Notes: generated from the sequence alone by a model not told the origin. DNA of 64,000 nt from Prunella strophiata (GCA_036583965.1 JAZBQD010000014.1:37930990-37994989); one strand, 5' to 3'; positions 1-14,100 are shown, numbered from the stretch's first letter. Numbers and translations are program-made.

Positions 1-540
1 CCCGGCTCCCGCGGCAGGAGGCCGGACAAGGGGCTGCTCCGGGACCCGGGGGCTCCGCTGGGAGGGGGCGGCAGCGGAGCCGGCCAGGCACCCCGCGGGA
101 AGGAGCCGGGGGAGGGGGCGAGGAGCAGCACCCACCTGGGCCATGAGCCCCGCGCTGGCCGCCGGGCCGGGCCGCCTGTGACGGGCGAGACGGCGGCCCC
201 GCGTCGGGCCGGGGCACGGCTGCGCCTCCGACCGCGGCAGCGACAGGGCCGCGCTCTGGGCCGGACCCTGCCCGGCTCCGCTTCCGGAGCGCGGCGCGAT
301 CGCCTTCCGGGGCAGCGCCGGGAGCCGCGGGGCGGGGATCCGGCGCTGCTGGCACCGGCACCGCTGGCACCGGTACTGCCGGCACCGCTGGCACTGCTGG
401 CACCGCCGGCTCTGCTGGCACTGCCGGCACCGCCCGGGCGGCGGGGCGGCCGCGGGGCTGCGCCCGGAGCGGCGCGGGGGCCGGCGCGCAGGGAGGCGGC
501 CGCGAAGCGTGTCTTACTGGTTCCTCAGGTTTAAAATAAA
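1..540 (-). promoter_or_regulatory. CpG island, probable promoter and first exon of a minus-strand gene (FRS2 by synteny)
   Basis: The first 540 bases are very GC- and CpG-rich and stop abruptly at an AT-rich stretch. On the minus strand there is a strong donor, CAG|GTGGGT, with the exon ending at 136. An ATG at 144-142 on that strand is followed by GCC CAG and then the donor; it does not match the start of FRS2, so the exon is more likely 5' UTR. In human the gene beyond YEATS4 is FRS2, in the same orientation, so the island probably drives a minus-strand transcript leaving the window to the left. The gene identity is inference from gene order alone. Plus-strand reading frames here are by-products of GC-rich sequence. 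Confidence 0.45.
345..434. repeat. GC-rich minisatellite, about 9-bp unit
   Basis: About ten tandem copies of a 9-base unit close to GCTGGCACC, with variants such as GCCGGCACC, GCTGGCACT and GGTACT. It lies inside the CpG island. A plus-strand frame reads it as Leu-Ala-Pro repeats, which I take as coincidental. Confidence 0.85.
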
Positions 541-3090
541 TTAATAAATAAATGAAGCTGCAATAGCAGGCGCAGCTCTGGGAAGAATTGTGTCTGTTTG
601 CTGTGACCGCTGTAGCAGTGGGTGTGAGGCTGTCACTGTAGGTGACTCCTCACCTGCCGGAGCCGGGCTGTGTCGGTAAGGCTGCGCTGCGTGCGGCTGA
701 ACGCAAAGGCTGGAGCTGAGCGCAGTTAAAAACAAAGGTACAGCACAGCTGATGCGGGAAACACGAGCCAGAGGAGATGCCACACCTGTGCGGGTTTGTG
801 GAAACGCTTAACACTCCTGTTAGCCAGTGCAAAAAAAAACCACTCGTTTGTTCCTGCTCTCGCTACCTCCGTGTCACCGTGTCTGTTCCCTCTTTACAAA
901 CCAATACGTTTGACAGGTCTTGGACGAGAAGACAGTGTGATCTACAATTAATCTTGAATGTGTAGGTTGTGTCCCAACATACACAGAAACACACTGCTCA
1001 CAGAGCAGCCAGCAGCCTGCATAAAATTCAGCTTTGTCTCTTCTCGTTACCCACCTCCTTTGGCCGTAATCGAACTCCTGAACTCTTCACCAAACGATGC
1101 CTTTCACCAAGTTGCTTCATAGAGCAGGTCTTCTATGTCTCTGACTTTCTCAGGGATTGTGCAACTCCTCTTTTGACTCCGTTTAAGTCAGCTCAGTGAT
1201 AAGGAGAATAGAAAATCTTGCTCTCACAGTTGCTCACTTTCTTCCCTTCCCTGGATAGTTACTGCTTTGTAGCAGAAATGTTGAAAGTAGATGGATCACA
1301 GTACTCCACTATCCTAAGATTCATTTAATCTGTAGGTCGTGTGAGAGCTGAAAAAGCTGAAGTACATGCAGAAATTTTCTTCAGGTGGACATGCTAGAAA
1401 GGTGATAATACCTAGAAGGAAAAGGCTGGAGAGAGCACAACTGTGGTTTAGCATTTGTGCCACTGCAGCTGTTGGCTCCTGTGCATGTGAGTCAGGACCC
1501 AGAGGACTAGATGGATAAAGCAGAGCAAATGGGATTTTCCTATATCTGAGTCATGTAATAGGTGAAGTCATGTAGCAAACACTGTCATCTAACATACAGT
1601 ATGAGCTCATGTGCCATAAACATAATACACCATACCATACTATACCATATAATATATGGGCTACAAAGCAATAGGCTGTTCTTAAACATCTGCAGGATTC
1701 CTTGTGACCTTCAGATCACAGGACTTGCCTTAAGATTTGTTCAGATGCAGTTGTTGATCCCGATGTCTGAGTGCACATTCAACTAAGTATTGTGCCTTGC
1801 CATTTTTTTCCCTAGTCTTTTCAGCAGTGTCTGGATGAGCAAGGAACAAAGTTTTTTCTTCTGGGTCATTTATTTATTTTCTCCTCCCTCTAGTACTCAC
1901 CACGCCTTCACCAGTTCGTTTAAATGGCTGCACTTAAATTATGTCAGGATTTGTTTTAAATTAGGATAGCACAGTGTCTCTTTGACAGTCAAGTCCAGCA
2001 TCTTCATCCAAGGTGAAGTGCTGTGTTTGTTCATGTGTGAAATTGGTCATCCTCACTGTTTACCTGAGCATTACCTTACCCAGCTTACTCATATTTACTG
2101 GCAGACCAATTCAGTATTTAGATACTGGAGCTGCACTTTGTGGCTTTTATAGATCTTTCTCCAGGGCATTTTCTTGCTTCTTGAGACCTTGCTGTGTTGC
2201 GTTCCTGGTGGGAATTTCTGTTCTGTTGTTGCTCCTTCTCATTCTCACTACATAGATGTTTTGGATCCATGACATGTTTGTTGCTGCTGCTGTCTAGAAT
2301 AATTTCTATCATCCCAAAATGAGACTGTTGCAGCACTTCCCAGATGCTGCATCAGTTACAAGTATTTGAAAGATTACATATCTGCTTTCAAACTTTTGTA
2401 AATTATGATTTTTTATTGCTTTAAGTCCTTTGATGGCATCTTCATTTCTATTAGATCTTTCTAAACTTTCTTTATGTCATCTTTGAAGTCAAAAGCCTTC
2501 TGTGTTGTTTCACTATAGCTCACATTCTCTCTTTTTAAAACACCCTTTTTTAAAATGCCCTTTTTAAAAATGAGGTGCTGCTACCATCTTTAAAGCTTTT
2601 CCATAAATATTTAATCCATAGGCAAAATTTGTAAAATTATTATTTGGTAACTAAACTATTCAAATTGTTTGCTTCAGCATTTCTTTATATGGTATTATAC
2701 AGCCACTACAGGGTGTGCTAAATGCATGGCTTTTCTGAGGCAACAGAAATTAAAATTAGGTCATATAAGTATTTTGGAAATATTCTTAGTATTTTAGGAG
2801 GAAATAAATTTGAGCTGCATCAGATATACAATAGATTGTATTTCCAGAAGTTCTTATTGCACTCTCCTAATGTATTTCAGTGTTGATTCATAGACCACTC
2901 TTGTTCCAGATCCTGAATTCTTACAAGATGATACCTGCCATGTTTTGGTTCCTTTTATAATGAAATTTGGACTCTGCAGTTCAAGTGCTTTTGCCCTTGG
3001 CCCGTGTTGATGTAGGCAATATTCAATTCTGTGAGCAGGGGCACAGCCCAGTCACATACATTTTAACAACAGATTCTCTCCCCTGCACAG
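541..3090. other. intergenic, no gene seen
   Basis: AT-rich sequence with only short, unconserved reading frames in all frames. A short CATAC/TATAC-like low-complexity patch lies around 1,620-1,660. I see no splice-flanked exon or transposon that I can name. Confidence 0.6.
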
Positions 3091-3097
3091 ATTTTTT

Positions 3098-3588
3098 CCC
3101 CCTGCACTGGTGAGACCTCTCCTGGGCCAGTTCTGGGCCCCTCACTGCAAGAAAGGCACAGAGTGTGTCCAGAGAAGGGACACGGAGCTGGGGAATGCTC
3201 TAGAGGGTAAGTCATGTGAGGAGCTGAGGTTGTTTGACCTGGATGAAAGGAGGCTCAGGGGAGATCTTATTGTTCTCCACAGCTACCTGAAAAGAGGCTG
3301 GGAGTCAATCCTCTTTTCCCATGCAACTGGCAGCAGGACAAGAGGAAATGGCCTCAAGCTCCACCAGGGGGGCTCAGGTTGGCCATCAGGAAGAATTTCT
3401 TCATGGAAAGGGTTGCTAACCACTGGAATGGACTGGCCAGGGCAGGTGGTGGAGTCACCAATGCTGGAGGTGTTGAAGAACCGACTGCACTTTGTGCTAT
3501 GGTCTAGTTGACAAGGTGGTGATTGGTTACAGGTTGGACTCAGTGATCTTAGAGGTCTTTTCCAACCTAATTGAGTCTGTGATTTATC
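3098..3588 (+). mobile_element. CR1 LINE, 3' end fragment
   Basis: Plus-strand sequence with the typical avian CR1 tail: a segment starting CTGGTGAGACCTCTCCTGGG, then the stretch equivalent to 'group of aggregated matches ... GAGGCTCAGGGGAGATCTTAT', 'GGAAGAATTTCTTCATGGAAAGGGTTGC', and the ending 'GGTTGGACTCAGTGATCTTAGAGGTC...CCAACCTAATTGAGTCTGTGATT'. The reading frame of 133 codons at 3,110-3,511 is part of this element and is not a host gene. The copy is 5'-truncated as most CR1 copies are. Confidence 0.93.
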
Positions 3589-3589
3589 T

Positions 3590-6500
3590 GATTAAAACAG
3601 TGTTTTCTTATTTATTTTGTATTCTTTCTTAATATCTGGACCTGACAAAGACAGGACTCTTGGGGTATAGAATGCCAAATTCTGCATTCTGTTTCTGCAG
3701 TTTCCTTTCATACGCTGTTCAGAGATTCATGGCAAAAAAACTTCTCAAAACCATGAAGTGGACACTTCTACCTCTTTTTTTCAAGAACCTTGGAACCTTT
3801 TGCATTTAATGTATAGTTTGTCTTATCCTCAGGGAAGTCTTTTCTGACCAGTATGAGATATGCCTTCACCAGCACAAAGCCTGGATGTGTTTTTGGAGAT
3901 GAATATGGACTCATATCCTTAATGTTTCAACTATAACTTCTACTCTTGCAGTAAACATAGGAGTGTATACAGCTTCTCTTAAAAATAAAATCATAGCAAC
4001 ACCCTCATGACAAATCACAGACATTTGCAGTTACTTTGTTTTGTAATACAGAAGGCCTTTGATATTCCTGTAGGCACCACCTAACACAGGCTATAGTTGA
4101 GGGCTGTACTATGAACACTTTTTCCTGGTTTATGACTGCTGTGAAAGCGTGTTTCTAGTTGAAATGCAGTGCAGAAGGTTGTGCACTTTCTCTGCTACCT
4201 ACAGTAATTGTATTCTGACCCACATTTTCCAAAATTGATTTGACACTAAAAAACCCTTATTTTTAAAAATTAAAACCCACACATTCAGATTATGAAAACA
4301 TTTCAGAAGCTGGAAAACAAATTTACAAAGGGAGGGAGTTGGACTTAGTGTGCTAGCTGAACAGAATAACTCCAGTCATGTCACATTCTGTGTCCCCTCA
4401 TGTGTGGCATGTTAATTAGAATAACCCTTTGTATATCACATCAAGAAGTTTTTGTTTTCACAACCAAACAAACCCCCTGCATACAGTAAGGGCCATACAG
4501 CAGCTACTTATAGCCAGATCCTGCCCTTCTTATGAAAGCACACCTCCACAGTACAGTTAATATTTGGGGTTTTTTTTCAGAAGGAAGTGCAAGGTTGAGC
4601 TAGTTTAAACTAGTAGTTTACTGCTTCATTGAGTATTGTCATTAGTTGTGATTTCACTTTAAAGTGAAAAAGAAAGTATAAATCCAATAGTAAATAAAGG
4701 TGTCTTGCAGCTGGACATTTTAATTCACATAGTGATTTTTTTTCCTGAAATGACTGCTGGAATACAACAAACTTTCTGCTCTTACAGGGAAAAGTGGAAC
4801 AGACCTGGTCATTCAGGAATTCTTCTGATGGCTATGTGTATTGTAATTTGTTTTTTCTCAGTTTTATAAATTGTCTTGTCCTTGTACAAATAAACTGCTG
4901 ACAAGGTTAAAGGATTCATGAGTTCTAAGTGATAGTCTAAGAAGGACAGGATAGTTGTGACAGTTGGTCAGTAAAGTTTTAAAGATAATACAATGAGATG
5001 CAAATATGTAACTTTAAACTTAGTTATCTCCTCTGACCTCATTTTAGTCTGAGCTTGCTGTCTGAGGTATTATGTACTTTATTCTTAGAGATGTTTGGTC
5101 CTTTATCATTTGAATATTGAAAGCCTGAAAGACATCACTGCAAGTGAAGTTGCTTTTTGGGCCTCAAAAATATATATACTAATTCAGTTCTCACAAGTTA
5201 ATGTTCCGTGTAACCAAATTGAACTGGTTTCATTTTTCTAAAAGAAGCTGTCATATGCAGTTCCTGTAACTTCTTGGTGATTGTTTCCCCAGAGAACCAT
5301 CAGTTTGTTGAATGTACACATGTCTGTTTCCAGGTTATTGTGCCTGTAATAAACAAGTGGGATATAAATTTAATTAAGAGCCCCTGAACTGTGTACACTT
5401 GACTTGGTGCTATGTACAAAACAGTGTCCAAAGAACACCATCACAATGGCAGACTTTTAAAAATTAGGCAACTTGTACAGCTGTGTTTTTGACTTCCTTG
5501 TGGGCACCAAGTATGATATAATTAGGTTGGCTATCATACAGCATTTTTCGATTTTGTGCCTTTTGGGGGACAGAATAGAGGCCTCTCACAGGAGGAAACA
5601 GTTGGTTATTGTAAATCTCTGCATGCAGCAAATGCCCTTTGCCTTATTCATTTATTGAGTAAATACTTAGATATTCTTAAGACATTTGTCATTGTGCTAG
5701 CTGATACTTCATTAGCATTAATGGAATATATCTGTGCTTCTCTGGCAAGAGAAGCAACAGAGTTTCATTTTGCTTACAAGGAAACATGGGTTAGGTCTGC
5801 AGCGGGTCTTGGTACTCCATAGCTCAGATTTGTGGCACTTAACATTGAATAACCTTGGTGCTGGTGAATTCAGTTGCATCTGATTCTCTGTGCAGGTTTC
5901 CTATGTGGTATGTGAGGGAAGCAGGTGGACAAACAGGATCACTTGGGATCCACTCTGAAAAAGATGCTGGCTAAACTTTTCACTGTGAAATTACATTTAT
6001 GTGATTGAAGTCACAGGGACTGGGGAATAGTGCTAATAACAATAGTGCTAAATAATCTTGGCAAATGCTGGGCTTATGTCAGTTGTCCCCCAGTATTACA
6101 ACTGCTATTGGAAAACTTGTGGTGGACTGTGCACCTTTGCCTCAGCCATGATAGTGCTAATTCAGGAATGTTCAGTTAAGTCCACACTGCAAGTTCATAA
6201 CCAGGACACTGACAAACACTCCATTTTGCCAACACAGCAAGTGTTTCAGTGTTTGAGTGCAGAGGCAGAACAGGCAGGCAAGTACAGATGCAAAACTTAA
6301 AAGTGTGACCCTCAAAATCCTCAAAATAACAGAGCTGGAAAGAGCTGCTTGCTCCACTTGGAGTTCATGCCAGTGAACTTTTTTTGCTAGACACCTTTTA
6401 TGCAGAATGTGCATTTTCAAGGCTGGGAGAAGCCATCCTGTCCTTTTCCTCTAGTTCAGTCACTAGAAAGCCTGAAATTCACCTGTGAGGGATATGGGTT

Positions 6501-7170
6501 TAATTTCATCCTCAGTCTGTGAACTTATAAATTCGTATTTTCCACATATTCAGGGTGTGCTACAGCCATCATAGAGTTATTACAGCTTCCTTCAGCTCAG
6601 AAATCAATCCACTGAAATTGTTTAATTGATCATGTGGGCTGGACTTTTAGGAATAGAATAAGCTTGCTGGGAGGTACATGTGAAAGCGGTCAGAGATGTT
6701 TTGGGAACATCACTGAAGAAAGAATTTATGGAATGTAAGCACCTTCATAGCTTGAAAACAACTGAGTGAGAATTTTTGAGACAGTAATTTCAGATTTAAG
6801 GAACACAAGTGTTCATTTTCAGCATCTGAGCCCTCTTGTGGAGTAGTCAGCAGGACTTGTCTCAGGTCATAGAAGCTAGCCAGTGACAGAGAGGTGGGGT
6901 GAGGCTTTAGCATACAGACAAAGACGTCAGCCTGTGGAAAAATCAACATGGGTTTTCGTAGATAGAGGAGCTTTGTCATAATTATGAAGTTCTTTGACGA
7001 AATCAACAAACTGATAAACCAGGGTGATACATTCATTGTAGTGATTTCAAAAGAGCCTCTGGCACCGTCTCTCAGCAGTGCTGCTAAAGAGTACTAGCCG
7101 TCACAGGCTAGGAAGGACGCCTCTCCTGTGAATTAGTAACTAGCTGAAAGAGAAGGGTTAACAAGGTAGC
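3590..7170. other. intergenic, no gene seen
   Basis: AT-rich, without recognisable exons, RNA genes or named repeats. Reading frames of 60-110 codons occur but have no family resemblance, no bias and no splice context. Confidence 0.55.
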
Positions 7171-7179
7171 AATAAATAG

Positions 7180-8110
7180 TCATTTTTTACAATGTGGGAG
7201 AGTAGATTGGACTCCCACAGGGATTCATGCTGGGACCTGCACTAGTTAGCATACTCAGAAATGGTCTTGGAAAGAGACTTGAGTAAAAGCAGCAGCACAG
7301 TTTGCTGCTGATGCAAAACCCTGTGCAGTAGTCCCCTATGAAGCTGACAGCAAGGAGTTTCAAAAGGATCTCCTGCTGAACAGTGTTAGACTAGAAGTGG
7401 AAATTTGGTCTCTAAATGTGAAGTAATGCAGGCAAAACAGATAAAGGAAATAAAAGCAAAGCAGTGCATTAGCAGCTAGTAAATTGAATGGAATATAGTG
7501 GCCTTTGGTTCTGGTTTTCCCTAGCCAATTATTTACAAAAAACTGAATGTATATCAAAAAGGATTGTGCTGTACCTGACCTGTTCTTTCTGCCCTTGACT
7601 GTTTAGTCCTGGTCATTAAGTCCAGAAGGGACTTAATGTGTAGCCTGATGCAGTATGGCCATTTGGCAGCTAATATGGGACAGAGACACTGAGATATAAT
7701 ATGGTCAGGGGGCTGGAAAAACGGTGTATTGCTTCAAGGAGCAAGCTACAGGAAGGACTTACTGCCGTTGCCCACATGGAAAAATGTGCCAGATTCTTCT
7801 CAGAGGTGCACAGTGCTAAGTTGAGAGGGAATGGACACATCCTGCTAAGTTCTGCTTAGATTCAGAAATTTACTGATTTCTCTTTCTTGCTCTCTTTCTT
7901 TCAGTCTCTCTTTCTGTCTTTCTTTCTGTCATGAAAGTGGTCAAATATCATAAGTTGCCAAGAGAGGCGTGTGACCTCCTTCCAGGGAGATACCCAGAGT
8001 CTGACTAGACATGTTCCTGAGCAATCTGGGCTGACTGGCCCCACTTTGGGCAGTAGCCTGTCCTAAGTGGCCTCCAGAGGCCCATTGCAACCTAGGGCTT
8101 CTGGCTTCCT
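7180..8110 (+). mobile_element. old CR1 LINE fragment (end of ORF2 plus 3' UTR)
   Basis: Plus strand. 7,200-7,400 resembles the reverse-transcriptase C-terminal part of CR1 (GGATTCATGCTGGGACCTGC, then a degraded 'tttgctgctgatgcaaaa' equivalent of the FADDTK block). 7,790-7,870 holds 'TTCTCAGAGGTGCACAGTGC', and 7,930-8,110 the 3' UTR block 'aagttgccaagagaggcg ... tggcctccagaggcccattgcaacct'. All frames are broken, so it is old. A pyrimidine microsatellite has expanded inside it at 7,877-7,930. Confidence 0.8.
7877..7930. repeat. (CTTT/CTCT)n microsatellite
   Basis: Imperfect TTTC/TCTC tract interrupted by short non-repeat bases. It sits where the T-rich segment of the CR1 3' region is expected, so it probably grew from that segment. 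Confidence 0.85.
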
Positions 8111-8114
8111 AAGA

Positions 8115-11100
8115 TAGGATCTTACCACCTGCTTGTGCCCTAACTGTACATTGTTTCAGATGGCATGTTCATGACAGAAGTGGAATGTGTTTGTTCCAGG
8201 TTAACAACTACATATTAAAACTCAATTCATTGTGGAGCTAAGGCCCTTTGGATTTGGCATAAACAAAGCAAGAGTCAGCTATGGTATTTTCTGTCCAGTG
8301 GTGTGGGAGGTAGTACTGAAGGTAATTTTACCCCCTAAAAGAGTTGCAGCTGTTCTGATTACTAAGATGTGGAACAGGTGTGCCCTTAATAGGGCACAGA
8401 TATAGCTAATGACACTGAGGAGTATAAAAGGAGGGACCAGGAAGATAGGAGGAAACAGAATTCAGCTAGTAGTACTGTGGTGAAGAAAGAGGATGGAGTT
8501 AGCACTGCTAGGAACAGAACTTGTGAAAAGGTATGGGGCTTTCTACAGCAAGATAGCATTTCAGAGCTTGCTGTTATAACTAGTAACCTTATCTGTGTTA
8601 TTAATGACATAGTGGCTTGACAAAGTGCTAAAATACTTTGTAAAATGTCTACAAGAGGAATTAATTGTCGGGGTGCAGCTATAGCAGGAGTCAATAATTT
8701 ATACTGTTGTCTGTTCTTAAGGGTTTTGGTTTTTTACTTCCAATGTCTTTTTTAAACAAATGAAATAGTTCATTTGTCAGACACTGAATGATGGGGAAGA
8801 GTTAACCTGGCATAGCATGTGCTGCCATGTCACATGATGTGTTTGTATAGGAACATATTTTGTGCATGTGGGTCAAACCTGTCCCCAACAATAAAGTCAG
8901 TAAAAAGATGTTCTTCACCCTGGTATGTCTAACTAGGGTCAGTGCTTTTTAGTGCTTGGGCTAAGATCTTTCAAAGGTGAGATTATGCTGTTTGTGGCTG
9001 ACTGCTTCTGTTCAACACCTGTCATGAATAAACAATTCAGACTACAGCAACACCCAAAACTGCCCATCACTGTTTTCTCCTGTAATAACAACTTCTATTT
9101 GTAAGCTGAAGGTCCTGCCACAGCTCAGCAACTTAACAACCGTTTATTCATCAGCAATACTTATGGAATAAGCTGAGTCCTATAGTTTTAAAGAACTAAT
9201 GTACTTCAACTTAATTATAGTCAGGCCTGAATAAAAATTAAAGGGTTTGCATGTCTGTTAGTCTGTATGTGGGTAGAAAGGCAGTGAGGTTAAGATAATA
9301 GTCTCAAAATGTATTCTCAGAAAACATTTAAAACCACAGCAGGGTGTGATTGTATGCAAATAAGTATTTTTGCAATAGCAGATTAAACACCTTATGGAAT
9401 TTGTATGGAAAACTGCATGCTTGTACTTGATGCAAAGTATGATTAAGCACCAGTGTGTGGAGTTTTTGCCTTTGGTCAAAAATTAAGGCAGATTTAAATC
9501 AATCAATGTTTTTTTCAGTCTTTTCACAGTGTGTATTATAAGTTATGAATGGTGACTACTAGAGAGAAAACACAACTTTCTCTTTGGGTCTGCATTGTTA
9601 CAAGAATATGTCCTGCTATGGTTTCCCATCAGTAAATGCAGGGCAGTAGCAGAAAGTCTGGTGGTAACAAGGCAACATGTAGGATCTGAGACAGTGAGGG
9701 AAGAAAACTGGCAAATGGCTGTAGAGTTCTGCTAGAATAGCTCTTACTGTATGTATTTTGCATCAGCTTTACAGACAGCTTTTCATGAATGGGTGAAGGA
9801 GGCATTTCAGGTTACAGGACTACATTTAAACAAACTTTTTTCATGTTCAAAGATTGTTAAAATAATCCTCAGGCAACCCAGTGCCTTTAGGGGAAGCAGG
9901 TACCTTCTCAAAAAGCTGTCCTTAGCAGTAGTGGAAAGACCTGCATTGTCACAGGCAGGTAATTGCTGCTCTACTTGGTCATTTGCATAGCTAAGGGACA
10001 ATAAAATAGTCTCCAATTTTAACTTCTAATCTACATTGCATACCAGAATTGTGTATTTGCCTTTCTGAAACTCCTTTCTCTTACACATAAATTAGCATGT
10101 CCTGTGCAGTGAGAGTGATACCAGTGGCTTTTCCTAGAAAATTGTCCTTTGATGTGCTCAGGAAGAAGTTTAAAGGAACAGTTTAAAGTTGCAACCTCAA
10201 GTTTTTTCTCCTAGCAGCGATAGAACTGATTTAGCAAAATCAGATATAAGTGGAGATATATCTGAAGTAGAAAAAATAAAATTAATTACTTCAAATTAAC
10301 TTTTATATACATAGTGACATAAATTGCACTCACAGTGATATGCAGTTTCTCTGGGATGGATACAGTACTTCAGGAAAAACATAAAAGCTTCTCTGAAGAA
10401 GTCAAATTATCATGCTGAGAAACAGTAAAATACTCTCTCTCTTCCAAAACAATTCTGCCTACTCAGCAGTAAATCTACAGAGGGAGCCCAAGCTCACACT
10501 GGCAGGATTACACTTCTGCCTCTTAATCATAATTTGTTAGTGAAAGCAGTGGTCAAAGGAAGTGCAAGGTCAGCTGTTCTGAGCACTGGTAGAGCAGGCT
10601 TCACTCTCCCTCATTCATGTGCATTTGTCCCACAGACTCCAGAATCACATCTGGACATGGGTAGATAACTCAGCATTGTGACTTAGAGAGACAGATGAAA
10701 ACTGGAGCACTCTGAAAGGTCCCACCTACCCTCTCCCTGGAAGGGTCTCACCCCTGCTTAGGGAAAGGCTTGGTTTATGAAGCTGTTGCTGAAGTACTGA
10801 TCATACCCTGGTGTTTTAAGAGAAGAAAAACATAAATGCCAGGTTTTTTTTTTAATTTCTCCCCATCATATTAGGAGTGGGCTTCTTCAGGAAAAAAAAA
10901 CCTTATAACTATGTAGGCAGAAACCACCAAGTGAAGGTAATGGGCCATCCAATGTGATGGACCACTCCAAGCCCTTCAAAAAATAGCTTTTAGAGTTGAG
11001 ACAGCCAATGTAAAAGTCTGCGAAATAACTTTGGGCGTGTTCCCTCAGAAGAGGCATAGAAGAAGAAAAGGTGACTTGTGGCAAAGCAGAATTATTGGTA

Positions 11101-14100
11101 ATGAAATGTAAAGCTAGTTTTGTACTGCCTTATTTTGCAGCCAGCATATTATTTCTCATTTTTAGGACTGCCTAAGTTCACACATAAACCAGTAGAAGCA
11201 AACTACATAATTGCTTGAAACAAGAGAAATAAAAGCTGAGTTGTTAATGTAATGATATCTTAAGCAATCATTATTTCAAGCAGAAATAATTAAATTTCCC
11301 TTCAGTAGCATATAATAGCTTATGTTTTAAGGCAATTTAGGGACAAAATCAAAATATATACCAACAGTATTCCCTCATGCAGAAACAAGTACGGGGAAGA
11401 GTCTGAAGGATGGAGACCAAGGAAGTCTTGCTCCTAAGATTTTTCCTGAAGCAGTTTGGTTCAGGTGGGACTAACTAACTCTATTAATAGAGATTTGCCC
11501 AGTTGTGTCTGTTATTCCCCACTGCTTGCTGGAGGAGGGAAAGATGACAGAACAGTTTTTGCTTTAATAAAGCATTTTTTTAAAAAAAGGTCTTGTGTTT
11601 ACATCCAGGAACCCCAAAGAAGCAGGCCTTCAAGATGAAGTGAGAAAAGTTGAAGTTTATGAGCCTGCCTCTTGGGGAAGTTCATTGCACTGCTGAGAAC
11701 TTCCACCCCTCATGACAGAGAGCTTCATTATGTCAGGAGAGCCAAACTGGTAACTGTGGACCATAGAGGATATTTTGATGGGCTTTTCCTTCTCTCTCTG
11801 TCACACTCTTGGCCTTTCCTGAGATGTTCAATTAGTTGCTGTTTGTGTCAGAGCTCAGGCTGCATGTCCTGGTTTTAAATGAGACCCACTTGTCCATGCA
11901 GACCACTGTGAAGCAGCCTGAAGTATTTGAGTTTTTTGTTCTGCTTTCAAAATTGGTGGATACAGGACTATTTTGTCATACTATGAAGCAAGATGTTTTA
12001 GGCTACTTAATTCTGTACCAGACATGTACCCACTTCAACACTCAAACAGCCTTTTTGCTACAAATGGCAGATTTTTAGAATGTTTTTGCTCTTTTTCAAT
12101 CTCTCCTTTTTTAAAACCATGACATTTTTCATGCAAGTGGCTTCCTGGAATACTAATTTTTAAAAAATAAGTCTGATTTGTTAAAGAAGGTGAATTCATA
12201 GACAGCTTGTTGCTTCTCTTATCCACTATAGTCAGACTGAGTTGTGCTACCACAGGATGAGAACTGCACTGTACTGAATGCTTCTTCAGATCAAAGTGGA
12301 TGAAGGGTATAATTTTAGAGCTGAAAGACATTGCTTACATTTCAAGTAAAGAACTGCAATTTATTATACCACCCATCCTATATTGCCCATTCAGATTGCA
12401 GGCCTTCAGGCTTGGAACTCTGCCTGTGCCTTTTACATGTGCAGTATTCTCAGGCTACAATGTAAATAATAATATATCATCAGTGAAGGGAATAGCCCAG
12501 TGGAGCAATCCACAACTGAGTGAACCTTTCAGATATTGTGGAACAAGGCCAGCAATACTTCAAAAACATTTCTTTTTTCATAAAGTCAGTCAAATGCCTA
12601 AATTAAAATCCCACTCAATTGCTTTGGTCTTATCAGATAAAGTATCTGTGTGTTCATTTAATATGCCTCTCATGCATTTTATCTTTATGCTTCATTTAAA
12701 TATGAGAAGCAAACACATTTTATATAGTTGTTATTCTCCAATTACTACAAAAGCTTCTTGGAATCTTTGATCATGAGAATGTTATTTCAAATCCAGTTCT
12801 GCTTCACAATTACAAAGTGTCTTCACTGAAGTTAGTTTGGATGCAATTTTAACCCCAGTAGAGTAAACCACAGCCAATCCTCAAAAAAACAGGTATGACT
12901 ATGGAGCAGTAAAGAGATCAGAATGAACCCAAATAACCGAGTTGATTTATGTGGTGGTGGGGTTTTTTAGACAGAAATTCCAGCCAAAGCTGTAATGATA
13001 ACAAGAATCTGATGTGAAACATCAATGATTTAGCATTACATAGCATTTACAAAACATTATTATTAAAATACAGTAGATCAGCAAATTTTATTTTTTGTAT
13101 CAGGGCATACTAGGATAGAGGTTCAGCCCCAGAGTTTTGGTTCCTTAGGGGTATTTTTACACAAGACCACAGAGAAGTGATGCAGGTGTACAATGGCTGT
13201 TCACCAAGTTCAACGTGCTGGAGTGCACAGCTATTCAATGATCACAATGTATTCAGAGTTGTCACACAAACTGTCTCTAGATTTAAATAAGACTGAAGCT
13301 AGAACTCTACAGCATCAGTGTCAGATAAAGCTCAGGAAGTAACAGCAGTCAGCAAAACCAAGTTACACTGCTTTTTGTCTTGCAGATTGTTTGTCTAGTA
13401 TTTACTAAGTGGTGAAGTAGCTGTAGCATAGAACTGAGGAGAATGATGGAACTTATAGAGGGCAAATCTTTCGGCAAATGTGCAAAATACAGTGCAAAAA
13501 TTATTTTTACTGCAAAGTCAACAAGAGGGCATGCAGTAGCAATGGCTAGGTGACAAACTGACAAGTGGTTTGTTTAAATTTGTGCATAGGATATCTTCAG
13601 ATTTCCAAAAGCCTTAGCTTAATACTTGTAAAGTCTTAACTATCATGAAATAGAAAACATTACTAAAGTGTCCTTTCTACTATTAAAATGTGGCTTCTTC
13701 ATTTACTGATTTATTACCTTCATTCAGCAGAGGTCTGATTGAAATTTACTCACTTCACAAGGATCGTAGGTCAGGTTTATTTAGTGAAGGACCAAGCATT
13801 TCCATCTCCAAACACAGAAGCAGAGCAATTCCAAGCCTTTAGTACTATATGGAATCACGTTAAACTATGAGCAAAATAGTTTCAGACAGTGAATCCATGA
13901 AGAGTTTTACTGCTTTTCTGTTTTAAAATATACATATTGTGTCAGCCTGTTCCAAAAAGTAATGATTTTGTTTCTGTCTTGTATCCCTGAGGGGTAAAAG
14001 AATACTAGAAATATTTCACAGCCTTAGAAAAGTATCTTCTTTATTCTCAGCAAAATGCACAAGGAGAAGGACTCATTTCTTATTTACTAATAAAAACCAA

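Noticed and set aside
178..534. 118-codon plus-strand frame rich in Pro, Ala and Leu
   Set aside because: It is a by-product of the GC-rich CpG island and the 9-bp minisatellite, without homology.
3110..3511. 133-codon plus-strand frame
   Set aside because: It lies wholly within a CR1 3' region that is non-coding in the consensus.
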